Source: JAVJSD01 sp040219575 (GTDB lineage: Bacteria; Planctomycetota; Planctomycetia; Pirellulales; Pirellulaceae). From it: 64,000 nt of DNA. Positions 1 to 9,945 of this stretch are shown here, one piece after another (positions within the stretch are counted from its first letter, which is position 1; each line of letters opens with the position of its first letter). The stretch lies in the NCBI GenBank assembly GCA_040219575.1, contig JAVJSD010000065.1:1-64000 (forward strand), written 5' to 3'. Under the pieces are notes generated by a model. That model was not told where the DNA came from, did no database searches, and saw nothing but the letters and a program-made list of their open reading frames with translations. A program made the position numbers and the translations under genes.

Positions 1-30
1 GATGTGTCTTGAGGAAAGGCGCTTTGTGAC

Positions 31-335
31 GGAGGGCCGTTCACGGTCCTTTTCCGCCGCAGGCGGTGTTAGGCCCGGCGTTCACGCCGGGCTTGCGAGT
101 CGCCGGCGCTTTTCCGCCTCAGGGCCGTTCACGGCCCTTACCCGGTCATTCGGGCTTCAGCCCTTCTAGCGAGGCAGAGTGCTGCCTGTCACCAAGGGCT
201 GAAGCCAGAGAGGCGAGAAGGACCGTAAACGGCCCTGTGGCCCAATGGTCTCGCAGCGATTCACCCCGGCGTAAACGCCGGGGCTAACACCGCCTGCGGC
301 GGAAAAGGCGGTAAACCGCCTTCGATGCGGCCCGA
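31..335. repeat. Nested palindromic repeat block
   Basis: The block is a set of short hairpins arranged inside a larger imperfect inverted repeat. Positions 48-91 and 263-307 are reverse complements apart from a few changes; both hold a CCGCCGCAGGCGG core next to an 8-bp-stem hairpin of the CCCGGCG/CGCCGGG type. Nested inside are another hairpin at 121-138 and a GGCTTCAGCCCTT (153-165) / AAGGGCTGAAGCC (194-206) pair. No convincing coding frame covers it. It looks like a REP/BIME-type mosaic. Its origin and function cannot be told from sequence alone. Confidence 0.75.
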
Positions 336-563
336 TTAACGCGGCGGTCGCCTGACTGGCCCAGCGACGCTATCTCCAGGGCAGGACCGAATGAGTCACT
401 GAAATCAGCCCGCTACCAGGTCCCCGGTGGAGTCTTGCTGCGTCGTGATGAGGCGCAAGCACTTCGCGCGAGCAAGTGCGTCGATCGGCAAGTCTTGATC
501 CACGTTCACTCGCTCGCGCAACCTGCGTGCCTCGTCAACCCGCTTGCGTATCGGTCGAAAACG

Positions 564-1136
564 CTACGAAGTGGGCGGCTGCACCCGCTCCAGCGTGATC
601 TCGCCGGTGAACCGGTCAAGATTCTTCAGCAGGAACTGCTGCAGTTCTTTCGTCGGCGCGGTGATCAGGATGCGATTCTCTTGTCCCGCGTGCTCGATCG
701 CCTCCGGGTGCTCGGCCAGGTGCTTTCCCAGCCAGCCGAGGTCGATGGCCACCAACTCCAGCGACGGTTCGACGCTGCGAACCAGGTAGACGGTGTGAAT
801 CGGCACCTGATGCGCACGGTAGAATCCCGCCGTGTCGCCGGGCAAATCCTCGGGATACAGATCGAGGAATCGGACGCCGTCGACCTTGGCCAGATGCGCC
901 GCGAACACCCCCTGTTTGCCGTCCTCCTCGGTATACACCAGGCGATACGCCTTCTCACCTTGTTTGGTGAACACCCAGTTCGACTCTCCCTCGGCGGCGG
1001 TCCACTCGCCGACGACCGCTTCATCGAAGACAAGATCGTCGTCGGTGTAGACCGAATTCAGCGACGGAATGCAGCCGGACAGCGCCACCAAGCCGACAAT
1101 TCCAACAAGGGACCAGAAAACATGTCGCGCGTTCAT
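564..1136 (-). CDS. Hypothetical lipoprotein
   Basis: A 190-residue protein with a hydrophobic N-terminus followed by a lipobox (LSGC, Cys22), so it is probably exported, lipid-modified and held at a membrane facing the periplasm. The mature part has no domain I recognise; it is mixed alpha/beta with many Asp and Glu residues. The ATG is preceded by AAAGGAGC, a clear ribosome binding site, which supports the start. It stands alone: the next gene on the same strand (P-type ATPase) lies more than 450 bp away. Confidence 0.7.
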   Translation of the reverse strand: MNARHVFWSLVGIVGLVALSGCIPSLNSVYTDDDLVFDEAVVGEWTAAEGESNWVFTKQGEKAYRLVYTEEDGKQGVFAAHLAKVDGVRFLDLYPEDLPGDTAGFYRAHQVPIHTVYLVRSVEPSLELVAIDLGWLGKHLAEHPEAIEHAGQENRILITAPTKELQQFLLKNLDRFTGEITLERVQPPTS

Positions 1137-1588
1137 GGGAAGCTCCTTTCAAGACGATGTGGTTCGGTCTTGACCGCCTCGCTTGTCGGTGAGGGACGAT
1201 TCCCGCGACTCACGGCGGCGGCGATCCTTCAACCTACGCGTGCCGGACATCGTTCTTGTGACTTTGCGCCGCTTCGCCTTCGGGCGTCGAACCCGTTGGC
1301 GCACGATCCATGAAGCGGGCGGCCGCTCGTCTTCGACGACATCGCAGGGCGGCTTGGCGGATCGCAAAAAGCCGCCCTTCTTCCGTTCCAAGCGGCAAGC
1401 CGTGCGTTAGGAGCCCTCCTCGTCTTCACGCCGCTGGCCGCAAAACAGCGTCTCCCCCTATTTATAAGCACGTTTCATGCCGAAGCGGACCGCGCGATCG
1501 TACGGGCTTTCCGCGATGCGGCGCTCCAACCGCGCGGATGCCCAGGCGCGCGGGCGCGCGACCTTCGCACGTTCGGCGCGCCGCCAAT
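1137..1588. other. Intergenic region, nothing recognised
   Basis: This 450-bp stretch has open frames only on opposite strands with poor coding character, and no clear tRNA, hairpin or repeat family. It separates the lipoprotein from the end of the P-type ATPase gene, and probably contains the promoter of the lipoprotein. Confidence 0.4.
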
Positions 1589-4414
1589 TCAGGCGGAGCG
1601 CGATCGCAACGAGACGAAGAGCTTTCGCGCCTCCACCGCCCAAAACACGACCGTGCTGAGAACCAGACAGAGCGCAAGTTCGGTCCCGCTGAGAGCCGTG
1701 GTCTTGAACAGATCCTGCATCGGCGGGTAGTAGATCAGCACCATCTGCAGCACGAAGGTCAGCACCACCGAGCCCAACAGCGGCAAGTTCGTCAGCAGCC
1801 CCAGCCGAAACAGAGAGTCGCTGATCGATCGCACGGCCAGGGCGTTGCCCATCTGCGAAAGCGTTAACACGGTGAACACGATCGTCCGCCAGCGGGCGAC
1901 GTTTTCGGCGTCGTCCAGAAACGCCCAGTAGCCCATCGCCAGGGAGACCGCGCCCATCAGCAATCCGATCCAGACGACGTCCCAGCCCATCCCGCGGCCG
2001 AAGACGTGCTCTCCAGGCGGGTAGGGGGCGCGGCGCATGGTGTTGCGTTCGGCCGGCTCAACGGCCAGGGCCAAGCCGGGCAGGCCGTCGGTCACCAGGT
2101 TGATCCACAGAATCTGGATCGGCAACAGCGGCAACGGCATGCCCAGCAGGGGCGCCAGCAACATGGCGCAGACTTCGCCCGCGTTGCTGGTCATGGTGTA
2201 CATCACGAACTTGCGGATGTTGTCGTAGGCCTTGCGGCCCTCCTCGACCGCATTCACGATCGTGGCGAAGTTGTCGTCCAGCAGCACGATGTCGGCGGCC
2301 TCCTTGGAGACGTCGGTGCCGGTGATCCCCATCGCCACACCGATGTGCGCCTGTTTCAGCGCCGGTGCGTCATTCACTCCGTCGCCGGTCATGGCCACCA
2401 CGTGCCCTAGCTCTTGCAGCGCTTTGACAATCTGCAGTTTGTGCGCGGGGGCCACGCGGGCGAAGACGGAGACCTTCTCGACCTGTTCCTTCAATTGCTC
2501 GCTCGACATCTCGGCGAGGCGCCGTCCGGTGACCGCTTCCCCGTCCGCGGCGATTCCCAATTGACGTCCCACGTGCATCGCTGTCAGCGGATGGTCGCCG
2601 GTGATCATCACCGGCCGGATGCCCGCCGTGCGACAGCGCTCGACGGCCTCCCGCGCTTCCGGGCGAGGCGGGTCGATCATGCCGGCCAGTCCCACGAAAA
2701 TCAGTTCGCGTTCGATCGCCTCGGCGCCGTCGGGCGTCTGCTCGCCTGCTGGTGAATCACCTTGCAGCCGCGACAGTTCCTGCTCGTCGATCGGCCGCAG
2801 TGCGAACCCGAGGATCCGCATTCCCTGTTCGGCGAGGCCGTCGTGCGCCTGTTGGATGCGCGTTCGCATTTTCTCGTCGAGCGGCTGGGGTTCTCCGTCG
2901 ATCCAGACGAATTCGCAGACGTCGATCACCGTATCGACCGCCCCTTTGGTCAGCGCCAGATAGTCGGCGTCGTCGAGTTGCAACAGCGGCGCCAGCAAGC
3001 GACGAACTTCGGCGTCTTCCGGATCCTCGCTGTCCGCTTCCCGGCCATTGCGCGGCGCCGCGTGATGCACCGTGGTCATTCGCTTTCGCTCGGAGTCGAA
3101 CGGCGCTTCGGCGACCCGCGGGAGCATGCGCGTGAGTCGATCGCGCGGCAAGCCGAGTCGCGCCGCCGCCACGACCAGCGCCGCCTCGGTGGGATCGCCG
3201 AGCGAGTGGTATTGATCCTGTTCGGAGTCGTACTCCAACTCGGCGTCGTTGCAGAGCGCGGCCGCGGCCAAGAGCACCGAAAAGGCGCTTTCGTCGGCCA
3301 CCTGCTGCTGATGCACTTCGCCAAACCGCAATCCCGTATCGTCTCGCTGAAGCTGCTCGGTCAGATCGAGGCGATCCCCCACCACGTCGATCACGGTGAC
3401 CGTCATGCGGTTCTCGGTGAGAGTGCCGGTCTTGTCGGAGCAGATCGTCGTCACCGAGCCGAGCGTCTCCACGGCCGGCAGCTTGCGAATCAGCGCTCGG
3501 CGCTGAAACATCCGTCTTGCGCCAAGCGCCAGGGCCACGGTGGCCACCGCCGGCAGCCCTTCCGGCACCACCGCCACCGCCATGCTGAGCGCGGTCATCA
3601 ACATCAACTTGATGTCCTGGCTGCGCAGCACGCCGACCAAGAACACCACCACGATGATGCCGATCGCCACCAGCGCCAACGTGCGGCCGAGTTGTCCCAG
3701 CCGCCGCTGAAGGGGCGTCGGCTCGGACTTGACCGACTGCAGCGAGTGCGCGATATGCCCCAATTCGGTCTGCATGCCGATTTCCGTGACCACGCCGACT
3801 CCGTGGCCGTAGGTCACCACGGTCCCCATGTAGGCCATGTTGCGGCGGTCGCCCAGCGCCGCGTCTTCGGTCTCGAGCGGCTCGACCTGCTTCTCAACCG
3901 GCTCCGATTCGCCGGTCAGCGTCGACTCCTGCACACGGAGGTTCATCGACTCCAGCAGACGACAGTCGGCCGAAACATAGTTGCCCGTCTCCAACAGCAC
4001 GATGTCGCCGGGCGCCAGATCGCGTGACGACAACTCCTTCACGACGCCGTCGCGGCGGACTTTGACCGTCGGTTTGGCCATCTGTTTCAGCGCGGCGAGG
4101 GCCTTCTCCGCCCGGTAGTCTTGCGCGAACCCCAGCGCCGCGTTGAGCACGATGATCGCCGCCACGACCCCCGCATCGGCGTACTCGTCCAGATAGATCG
4201 ACACGCCGGCCGCCACGACCAGCAGCAGCACCATCGCGCCCCGGAGCTGATCCCACAGGATGACCAGCGCCGAACGACCGCCGGTCTCGCGCAGTTCGTT
4301 GGGCCCAACCTTCGCTTGCCGCTTCGCCGCTTCGGCGTCGCTCAACCCGCGGTCGGCGTCGGAGTCCAACTCCCGCAGCACGGCGGCGACGTCTTTATGG
4401 TGCCAATCACTCAT
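1589..4414 (-). CDS. P2-type cation-transporting ATPase (Ca2+-ATPase-like)
   Basis: A 941-residue pump of the SERCA/PMR1-like P-type ATPase family, which moves a cation (probably Ca2+) out of the cytoplasm using ATP. The N-terminal cation-ATPase domain is at about 1-75. The actuator motif TGES is at 167-170, the M4 ion-site motif PEGLP at 284-288, and the phosphorylated Asp327 lies in DKTGTLT. The hinge motif GDGVNDAP lies in the C-terminal half of the P domain, and M6 carries NLVTDGLP, typical of Ca2+-type pumps. About ten membrane segments are expected and the length is normal. Substrate choice (Ca2+ against Mn2+ or Na+/K+) cannot be fixed by eye. It appears to be a single-gene unit. Confidence 0.9.
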   Translation of the reverse strand: MSDWHHKDVAAVLRELDSDADRGLSDAEAAKRQAKVGPNELRETGGRSALVILWDQLRGAMVLLLVVAAGVSIYLDEYADAGVVAAIIVLNAALGFAQDYRAEKALAALKQMAKPTVKVRRDGVVKELSSRDLAPGDIVLLETGNYVSADCRLLESMNLRVQESTLTGESEPVEKQVEPLETEDAALGDRRNMAYMGTVVTYGHGVGVVTEIGMQTELGHIAHSLQSVKSEPTPLQRRLGQLGRTLALVAIGIIVVVFLVGVLRSQDIKLMLMTALSMAVAVVPEGLPAVATVALALGARRMFQRRALIRKLPAVETLGSVTTICSDKTGTLTENRMTVTVIDVVGDRLDLTEQLQRDDTGLRFGEVHQQQVADESAFSVLLAAAALCNDAELEYDSEQDQYHSLGDPTEAALVVAAARLGLPRDRLTRMLPRVAEAPFDSERKRMTTVHHAAPRNGREADSEDPEDAEVRRLLAPLLQLDDADYLALTKGAVDTVIDVCEFVWIDGEPQPLDEKMRTRIQQAHDGLAEQGMRILGFALRPIDEQELSRLQGDSPAGEQTPDGAEAIERELIFVGLAGMIDPPRPEAREAVERCRTAGIRPVMITGDHPLTAMHVGRQLGIAADGEAVTGRRLAEMSSEQLKEQVEKVSVFARVAPAHKLQIVKALQELGHVVAMTGDGVNDAPALKQAHIGVAMGITGTDVSKEAADIVLLDDNFATIVNAVEEGRKAYDNIRKFVMYTMTSNAGEVCAMLLAPLLGMPLPLLPIQILWINLVTDGLPGLALAVEPAERNTMRRAPYPPGEHVFGRGMGWDVVWIGLLMGAVSLAMGYWAFLDDAENVARWRTIVFTVLTLSQMGNALAVRSISDSLFRLGLLTNLPLLGSVVLTFVLQMVLIYYPPMQDLFKTTALSGTELALCLVLSTVVFWAVEARKLFVSLRSRSA

Positions 4415-4494
4415 CGATGCATCATCGGGTTGCGAACTCCTCGGGCGGTGATCGAGTGGGGCGCAGCGGGGTAAGCACGACCGGCGGCCGGCGG

Positions 4495-5454
4495 CTACCA
4501 GTAACGTTCGAAGTGCAGGTTGCCCGGCTCCTGCGGCAGGTCCGCGCGGAAGCCGCGACGCGTCAGGACGTCGATCATACCGCCTGGCGCCGGCCGGCGC
4601 ACATTACTGCCGGGCTGCTTCTGCGGCAAGCCGATCATGGCGGGGTTGCCGCACAGGAATGCATGCGATCTGTCGGGCTGCAACTCCAGACCCGTATCGC
4701 GCTGTAGCCCGCCCGAGGCGACATAGTCCTGCAGGTACTGTTTGCCGACGTAGCCAGGCGCGTCGGGATCGAGGTTCTCGGGCTCGCGGGTGGTGAGCGC
4801 TTGATAGTGGTAGTTTTCGAACATCTTCTCCAACTTGCGATGCGTGGGCAGATAGGCCAGGTCGCGTCGCCGCCGGACGCACGCAACCGAAACGATCGCG
4901 CCTCGATGGTTCGCGGCCAACAATTCGGCGGTCATGGCGTTATGGGGGGCTTCGCCCGTGCCGGTGGCGAGCAGCACGACATCGTCGGTCGGCGAGACCC
5001 GCTCGAGCGTGAACGTGCCGACCGCCTTGGTCTCGACGAACAGCCGGCCGCCCGGGCGCAGCGCGAACAGCCGGGGCGACATGACCGGGGCATGCCGCGC
5101 GGCTTGGCGCACGAGGGCCACGTAAAACTCCAGGTACGGCCAACACGACGGTGCAACCACGACGCCGCTCTTGTCGAGCATCGTGCAAGAGATGGAATAA
5201 GCGCGGCGCGGCACTTTGAACAATTGCTCTTCACTCAGTTGCTCGGCCTGCGCCCCTTCGACCCGCGGCTCCCAATAGCCGAGTCCCACCGAGACGAACT
5301 GCCCCGCGCGGAACGTGGGCATGCCGCCGTCGGGGCGGACGCGGAGGATGCGCAGGTCGGCGTGCACTTCCACCACCTCGATGAGGGTCGCGTTGTAGTG
5401 CGCCGCGCGGAGGCGCTCCATTTGTCGCGAGTCGATGTCGAGCATGGTGATCAT
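4495..5454 (-). CDS. Ferredoxin--NADP reductase-like flavoprotein
   Basis: A 319-residue FAD/NAD(P)-binding reductase that would pass electrons between NADPH and ferredoxin or flavodoxin. The FAD-binding barrel contains RRAYSISC (the RxYS flavin motif). The nucleotide-binding half has LLATGTGEAPHNAM, matching the GTGxAP pyrophosphate loop, and LCGNPAMIG, the CGxPxM motif of the family. The protein ends in an aromatic residue (Trp), like many FNRs that stack the flavin. The ATG at 5454 was chosen because AAGGA lies 10 nt upstream; the frame opens about 20 codons earlier without a good site. It is divergent from the hemerythrin gene. Confidence 0.85.
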   Translation of the reverse strand: MITMLDIDSRQMERLRAAHYNATLIEVVEVHADLRILRVRPDGGMPTFRAGQFVSVGLGYWEPRVEGAQAEQLSEEQLFKVPRRAYSISCTMLDKSGVVVAPSCWPYLEFYVALVRQAARHAPVMSPRLFALRPGGRLFVETKAVGTFTLERVSPTDDVVLLATGTGEAPHNAMTAELLAANHRGAIVSVACVRRRRDLAYLPTHRKLEKMFENYHYQALTTREPENLDPDAPGYVGKQYLQDYVASGGLQRDTGLELQPDRSHAFLCGNPAMIGLPQKQPGSNVRRPAPGGMIDVLTRRGFRADLPQEPGNLHFERYW

Positions 5455-5877
5455 TGTCGAGACGTCCTTGGCAGGTGGACAACAGGGCGGAAGCAGAGAA
5501 TCGCGGCAAAACACATGCCATCTGCAGGGGGAAGCCGCGCAACCCGACGGACGCGTTCGAAGTTATGATCGCCGGCCGGCGGCAGGCACATCCGCAACCG
5601 GTGAAGGTCGTTTTGCAGCGCGCGGCTGCGTGATTCGACACGCCCGGCCGCAGGTTGCGCGACGCCTCGAAGGAGGGAAGCCAGGCGCGCAAGGCGACGT
5701 TTTCGCGGCGCCAAGGCCGGTTCTGCGCCAGCAAGCGAGGCAACTTGTCGTGGCTTTGCGGATTGCACCGAGTGGCGCGGCAGTTGCACTCTTAGCCAGC
5801 AGGTTGCATCTACGCCGCGAGAGACATTCCTAACGGGACTCCACGGCAGTGCGCACGAACTTGAGGAGGGGTTAGCA
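5455..5877. other. Divergent intergenic region
   Basis: This 420-bp space separates the reductase (minus) from the hemerythrin-like gene (plus) and must hold both promoters. No strong operator palindrome, hairpin or third gene is visible; the open frames crossing it are basic, Arg-rich shadows. Confidence 0.4.
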
Positions 5878-6333
5878 ATGAATGAGCTGACCAATGGAAC
5901 GGTGTATGTAACTCATCTGCGCGCTCAACATCACCGCCTACACAACATGATTCTACAGATCGAGCGCGAACTGCCTTTCGTGGCGGAAGAATCTCTCCCG
6001 TGGGAACCGCATGCGCATCGCTTCGTCGAATCGCTGACGGCCCTGCGAGACGAATTGGCCGCACACTTTCTCGAGGAGCAGCAGGGCGGGTGCCTTGAGG
6101 AGGCGGTCTGCCGCTGCCCCAGCCTGGGACAAGAGGCGAATCGACTGCTCCAGGAGCACCGCGTTTTGCTGGCGGAACTGGACGAAATCATCGCCAACGT
6201 GAGCAGGACCACGACGGCCCGCAGGATCCGTGAACTCGGGTTCGGCTTCGAGCGATTCGCCAAGTCGCTGCACGAGCACGAAGACGCTGAGAATCGATTG
6301 CTCGAATGCGGATTCGGCGCGGCGGTCGATTGA
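5878..6333 (+). CDS. Hemerythrin-like (HHE) cation-binding protein
   Basis: A 151-residue soluble four-helix-bundle protein. His/Glu pairs sit where the diiron ligands of hemerythrin-like domains lie: HLRAQHHRLH near the start, AAHFLEEQ in the second helix, LLQEHRVLLAELDE in the third and SLHEHEDAENRLL in the fourth. Such proteins bind O2, NO or oxidants, or store iron; the exact role here is not shown. Two or three Cys (GGCLEEAVCRC) sit in the loop after helix 2 and could be redox-active. GAGGAGGGG about 8 nt before the ATG is a strong ribosome binding site. Confidence 0.82.
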   Translation: MNELTNGTVYVTHLRAQHHRLHNMILQIERELPFVAEESLPWEPHAHRFVESLTALRDELAAHFLEEQQGGCLEEAVCRCPSLGQEANRLLQEHRVLLAELDEIIANVSRTTTARRIRELGFGFERFAKSLHEHEDAENRLLECGFGAAVD

Positions 6334-6365
6334 GGCGCCGGCCCCGTACCGGTTATCGCGCCCGG

Positions 6366-7568
6366 TTATCGCGAAACGACGCTGGCGCCGTCCTCGATAC
6401 GGTCGCTGGGATAGATGATCACCCGGTCGCCCGCTTCGAGTCCGGAGACGATCTCCACTTCGAGCGGGTTGCGGCGGCCGATTTCCACGGTCCGCAACGC
6501 GGCGACGCCGCTGTCATCCCGAAAGACGGCCCACTCGTTTCCCTTGCGGAACAGCGCGCTGGTGGGGACCTGGAGCACGTCTTCTCCTTCCCAGACGATG
6601 ATCCGGGCGTCGACGCGGTAGGCGTCGCCCAGGGAGCCGCGTTTTCCGATGGGATCGACGAAATCGACGATCACGTTGACGCGTTGTTCCTCGACCCCCA
6701 AGGCCGAGAGCTTGGTGAAAGCCGACGGCTCGACGACGCGAACCACGCCGCGGAGCGGCTTCTCTCCGCCCCAATGCTCCAGCAACACGGCGTCGCCCGG
6801 CGTGATCTTGACGGCGTCGCTGGACAGCACGTCGATCTCCACTTCCAGGTCGCGCGAGTCGCCGACCTCGATCAGTTGCGTTCCCGCCGCCACCACGGCG
6901 GAACTCTCCTGGAACACCCGCAACACCTGACCCGTAATCGGCGCGCGGATCTCGAACCGCCAGGGAAACTCGACGTCCTCGCCGTCGGGACGCGATCGCA
7001 ACAGCGCCGCCTGCGCCTGGGCCAGTTCAAACCGCGCGATCTCTTCGGCGAAACGGGCCGCTTTATACTCCTCGGTCCGCGTGCGAAACAGCCGCTTCGC
7101 CTCGTCCAATTCGCCGGAGGCCAATGCGCTGTCGGCCGCCAACCGCTGGACGCGGGCCAGGTTCGACTCGGCGAAATCGAGTTCGGCCCGGGCCTTCTCC
7201 AGCATTGGCGCGGCCTGCGAATGGGCGACCTCGGCGGCTTTCACGCGGGCTTCGGCCTGGGCCACTTCGCGGGCGTCGAGCAGTTCGGGGTCGCCCGGTT
7301 CGATGACGGCCAGCAGCGTCTTACCGGCCTCGATGGGGTCGCCGGAATCGAGTTGTATGCGGGCCAGTCGCCCGGCCAGCGGCGCCGAGACGATGTATCG
7401 ATCGCGGATGCGGGTCTTGCCGTCTTCATCGACCGACACGCGGAGCGGGCCGCGCGTGACCTCGGCCAGATCGACGGCGATCGGCTTGGGCCAGAAGGCG
7501 TAGCCCAACACCGCCGCCGCCGCCAAAGCGAAGAGCCCCAAAAATGCATTCCAAAGTGAAAGCTTCAC
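6366..7568 (-). CDS. HlyD-family efflux adaptor (periplasmic)
   Basis: A 400-residue membrane fusion protein with one N-terminal membrane segment (LFALAAAAVLGYAFW), a lipoyl-like half motif after it (SAPLAGRLARI), a long coiled-coil hairpin rich in Ala, Glu and Arg, then the second lipoyl half (FEIRAPITGQVLRV) and beta-barrel domains. It would link the inner-membrane ABC permease encoded just upstream to the periplasm or an outer-membrane channel. I place the start at GTG 7568: AAGGAG lies 11 nt upstream inside the last codons of the permease gene, while the frame itself opens further upstream. The gene is the third of a three-gene ABC exporter operon. Confidence 0.85.
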   Translation of the reverse strand: MKLSLWNAFLGLFALAAAAVLGYAFWPKPIAVDLAEVTRGPLRVSVDEDGKTRIRDRYIVSAPLAGRLARIQLDSGDPIEAGKTLLAVIEPGDPELLDAREVAQAEARVKAAEVAHSQAAPMLEKARAELDFAESNLARVQRLAADSALASGELDEAKRLFRTRTEEYKAARFAEEIARFELAQAQAALLRSRPDGEDVEFPWRFEIRAPITGQVLRVFQESSAVVAAGTQLIEVGDSRDLEVEIDVLSSDAVKITPGDAVLLEHWGGEKPLRGVVRVVEPSAFTKLSALGVEEQRVNVIVDFVDPIGKRGSLGDAYRVDARIIVWEGEDVLQVPTSALFRKGNEWAVFRDDSGVAALRTVEIGRRNPLEVEIVSGLEAGDRVIIYPSDRIEDGASVVSR

Positions 7569-7575
7569 GAGCCAG

Positions 7576-9939
7576 CTACTCCTTGCTCTTGAGCACGGCG
7601 ACCAGATCGAGGTGATCGAGTCGCTCGCGCACAATCAGCCCCGAAACAAACGCGGCGACCATCACGACGGTGGCGGCGAACGCATAGGTGGAAGCGTTGA
7701 TCACCAGCGGGATGCGATAGACCTCCGTGTCGAGTCCGAGCGTCACCAGCCAGCCAAACAGATAACCCAGCACCAGGCCCAACGGGACGGCGGCCACGGT
7801 GAGCACCGCCAGTTCGCCCAGCAGGATGGCGGAAATCTCGCCCCGGGTAAAGCCGATCACCCGCAACGTGGCCAGTTCGCGACTGCGTTCGGAGAGCGAA
7901 ATGCGGGCGCTGTTATACACCACGCCGAAGGCGATCACCCCGGCGAACATGATGTTGAACAGTCGCATCCGCAGCAGGTTTTCGGCGATCGTGTCGCGGA
8001 AGCTCTGCAGGGCGGCCGTCTTGACCGTTACGCCGGCGACGCGGGGAGACTCCTTGATCTGGCCGTGCAACGCCTCGAGTTTGTCGGCGTCGACGGTCAG
8101 AAACACTCCCGACGCCGTATCGCCTTCACGCAACAGGCGGCGCAGGGCGTCGATGTTCATATAGGCGTTCGTGCCGCCGAATTCCGCCACCAACGCCGTC
8201 ACCCGCACGTCGCGCACCGGCCGCTGGCCCTCCAGCACTTCGACGGTGATCAGATCGCCCACGGTGACATGCAGCAACTCCGCCAGTTTCTCCGACAGCA
8301 TCAAGCCTTCGGGCGGCACTTCCACCTGGCGCTCCTCGCGGTCGAGCAGGCGGAAGAGGCGGCTGTCCGGCGCCAGCCCCATGATCGCCACGCGCCGCTC
8401 GTGATGCCCGTGGCGGAAACGGCACGGCGTCGAACGAAAGGGTTCGCAGTCGATCACGCCCGGCAGGTGCTCCACGTCGTGCAGCACACGTCCCGGCGCG
8501 GCTTCCACAAAAGCCAGGCTGAGGTCGTAGCGCTGGGAGAGATTAAATTGAAACTCCATGATGTACTCGATCGAATCGAGCGAGAAGCTGCCCAGGATCA
8601 ACACGGCCACGGACAGCGCCATGCCGAGCGAGGAGAGCGACGACTTGAGCGGACTGCGCTCCAGTTGTCGGAGGATCATCCGCGCCGTTTGCGGCATGAA
8701 GCCCCCCAGGCCGCTGCGTTCGATGAACGTGGGCCGGTACTGGGCGGGAGGCTCCGGGCGCATCGCCTCGGCCGGCGGCAACCGCACCGCTCGCCTGACC
8801 GCCGTCATCGTGCCCAGCAGGGCCGCCCCGACGCTGACCACCACGGCCAGCACCGCCACGCCCGCGTCGAGATGAAACGAGAACAACGGAAAGCGATAGA
8901 ACGTGGTGTACATCTCCGTCAGGTTGCGTCCCAACAGACTGCCGGCCACCACGCCCAGGGCCACGCCGATGAGCGTGATCGCGGCGACCAGTTTCAAGTA
9001 GTGCAGTCCGACCTCCCAGCGCCGGTAGCCGAACGCCTTGAGCGCGGCGATCTGCTCCCGCTGCAGGCTGATCACACGCGAGACGACCATGTTCAACAGG
9101 AACGTGGCGACGCTCAGAAAGATCGCCGGCGCAATCATCCCCATGCCGCGCAACTGGCGGATCTCGTCGGAGATGTACTGGTGCGAGAGATGGTCACGCC
9201 GTCCATACGCGCCCAGGCCGCCGTAGGGATCGAGCAGGTCGTCGAGTCGCTCGATGACCTCCGGCTCCGAGGCCCCGTGCATCAACGTGAGCGCCACGTT
9301 GTTGAACGCCCCCTCCATGTCGAAAGCGGCGGCCAATTGCGGGTACGCCATCCAAAACACGCCGAAGCGGCGGTCGTCGGGCAGCAGGCTTCCTCCGGCC
9401 AACTGGATGATGTACTCCGGCGAAAGCGCGACGCCCACGATCGTCAGACGTTGTTTGCGTCCATTGATGACGGCGACGACGTGATCGCCCGGCTCGAAGC
9501 CGTGGGCTTCCGCGAAGGCCTCATTGACCAGCACTTCGCCGGCCCGCCCCGGCTCGATGTAGCGGCCCCGGCGTAGGTGCAACGCGTTCGGCTCTCCTTG
9601 CGGGCGCTCGGGAATCGAAATCAGCCGCCCCACGGCTGGTTCGATCATGCCTTCCACATCGAGCGTCACGTCCTCGACGATCCGCAGGCTGGTTTGCGCC
9701 ACGCCGGGAATTTCGACGATCCGTTCGCCCAGCGAATTCGGCGCGCGCTTCATCGAGGCGAACACGTGCGCGAAGCGGTATCGTTGATAATAGGCGTCGA
9801 GCGTGCTGCTGAGCGACTCCAGCGTGCTGAGCGACATCACGAATGTGGCCACACCGGCCCCGATCACCAGGGCGATGGCCAGCGCCTGCCCCTTCATGGC
9901 CCACAGATCTCGCAGCAATTTGCGGTCGAGCATGCTCAT
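7576..9939 (-). CDS. ABC transporter permease, FtsX/MacB-like, long form
   Basis: A 787-residue inner-membrane protein with two FtsX-type modules. Membrane segments lie near the N-terminus (AIALVIGAGVATFVMSL), around the middle (three helices near residues 265-385, then one near 435) and at the C-terminus (three helices from about 660). Large periplasmic MacB-PCD-like domains lie between them. It belongs to the type VII ABC class that exports lipoproteins, peptides or lipids or drives periplasmic events, rather than importing solutes. It overlaps functionally with the ATPase upstream (6-bp gap) and the adaptor downstream, so the three form one exporter. Confidence 0.88.
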   Translation of the reverse strand: MSMLDRKLLRDLWAMKGQALAIALVIGAGVATFVMSLSTLESLSSTLDAYYQRYRFAHVFASMKRAPNSLGERIVEIPGVAQTSLRIVEDVTLDVEGMIEPAVGRLISIPERPQGEPNALHLRRGRYIEPGRAGEVLVNEAFAEAHGFEPGDHVVAVINGRKQRLTIVGVALSPEYIIQLAGGSLLPDDRRFGVFWMAYPQLAAAFDMEGAFNNVALTLMHGASEPEVIERLDDLLDPYGGLGAYGRRDHLSHQYISDEIRQLRGMGMIAPAIFLSVATFLLNMVVSRVISLQREQIAALKAFGYRRWEVGLHYLKLVAAITLIGVALGVVAGSLLGRNLTEMYTTFYRFPLFSFHLDAGVAVLAVVVSVGAALLGTMTAVRRAVRLPPAEAMRPEPPAQYRPTFIERSGLGGFMPQTARMILRQLERSPLKSSLSSLGMALSVAVLILGSFSLDSIEYIMEFQFNLSQRYDLSLAFVEAAPGRVLHDVEHLPGVIDCEPFRSTPCRFRHGHHERRVAIMGLAPDSRLFRLLDREERQVEVPPEGLMLSEKLAELLHVTVGDLITVEVLEGQRPVRDVRVTALVAEFGGTNAYMNIDALRRLLREGDTASGVFLTVDADKLEALHGQIKESPRVAGVTVKTAALQSFRDTIAENLLRMRLFNIMFAGVIAFGVVYNSARISLSERSRELATLRVIGFTRGEISAILLGELAVLTVAAVPLGLVLGYLFGWLVTLGLDTEVYRIPLVINASTYAFAATVVMVAAFVSGLIVRERLDHLDLVAVLKSKE

Positions 9940-9945
9940 GGCGGC

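Noticed and set aside
7612..9576. Long plus-strand frame within the ABC permease
   Set aside because: It is antisense to a well-supported membrane protein and is full of His, Arg and Gln with no domain.
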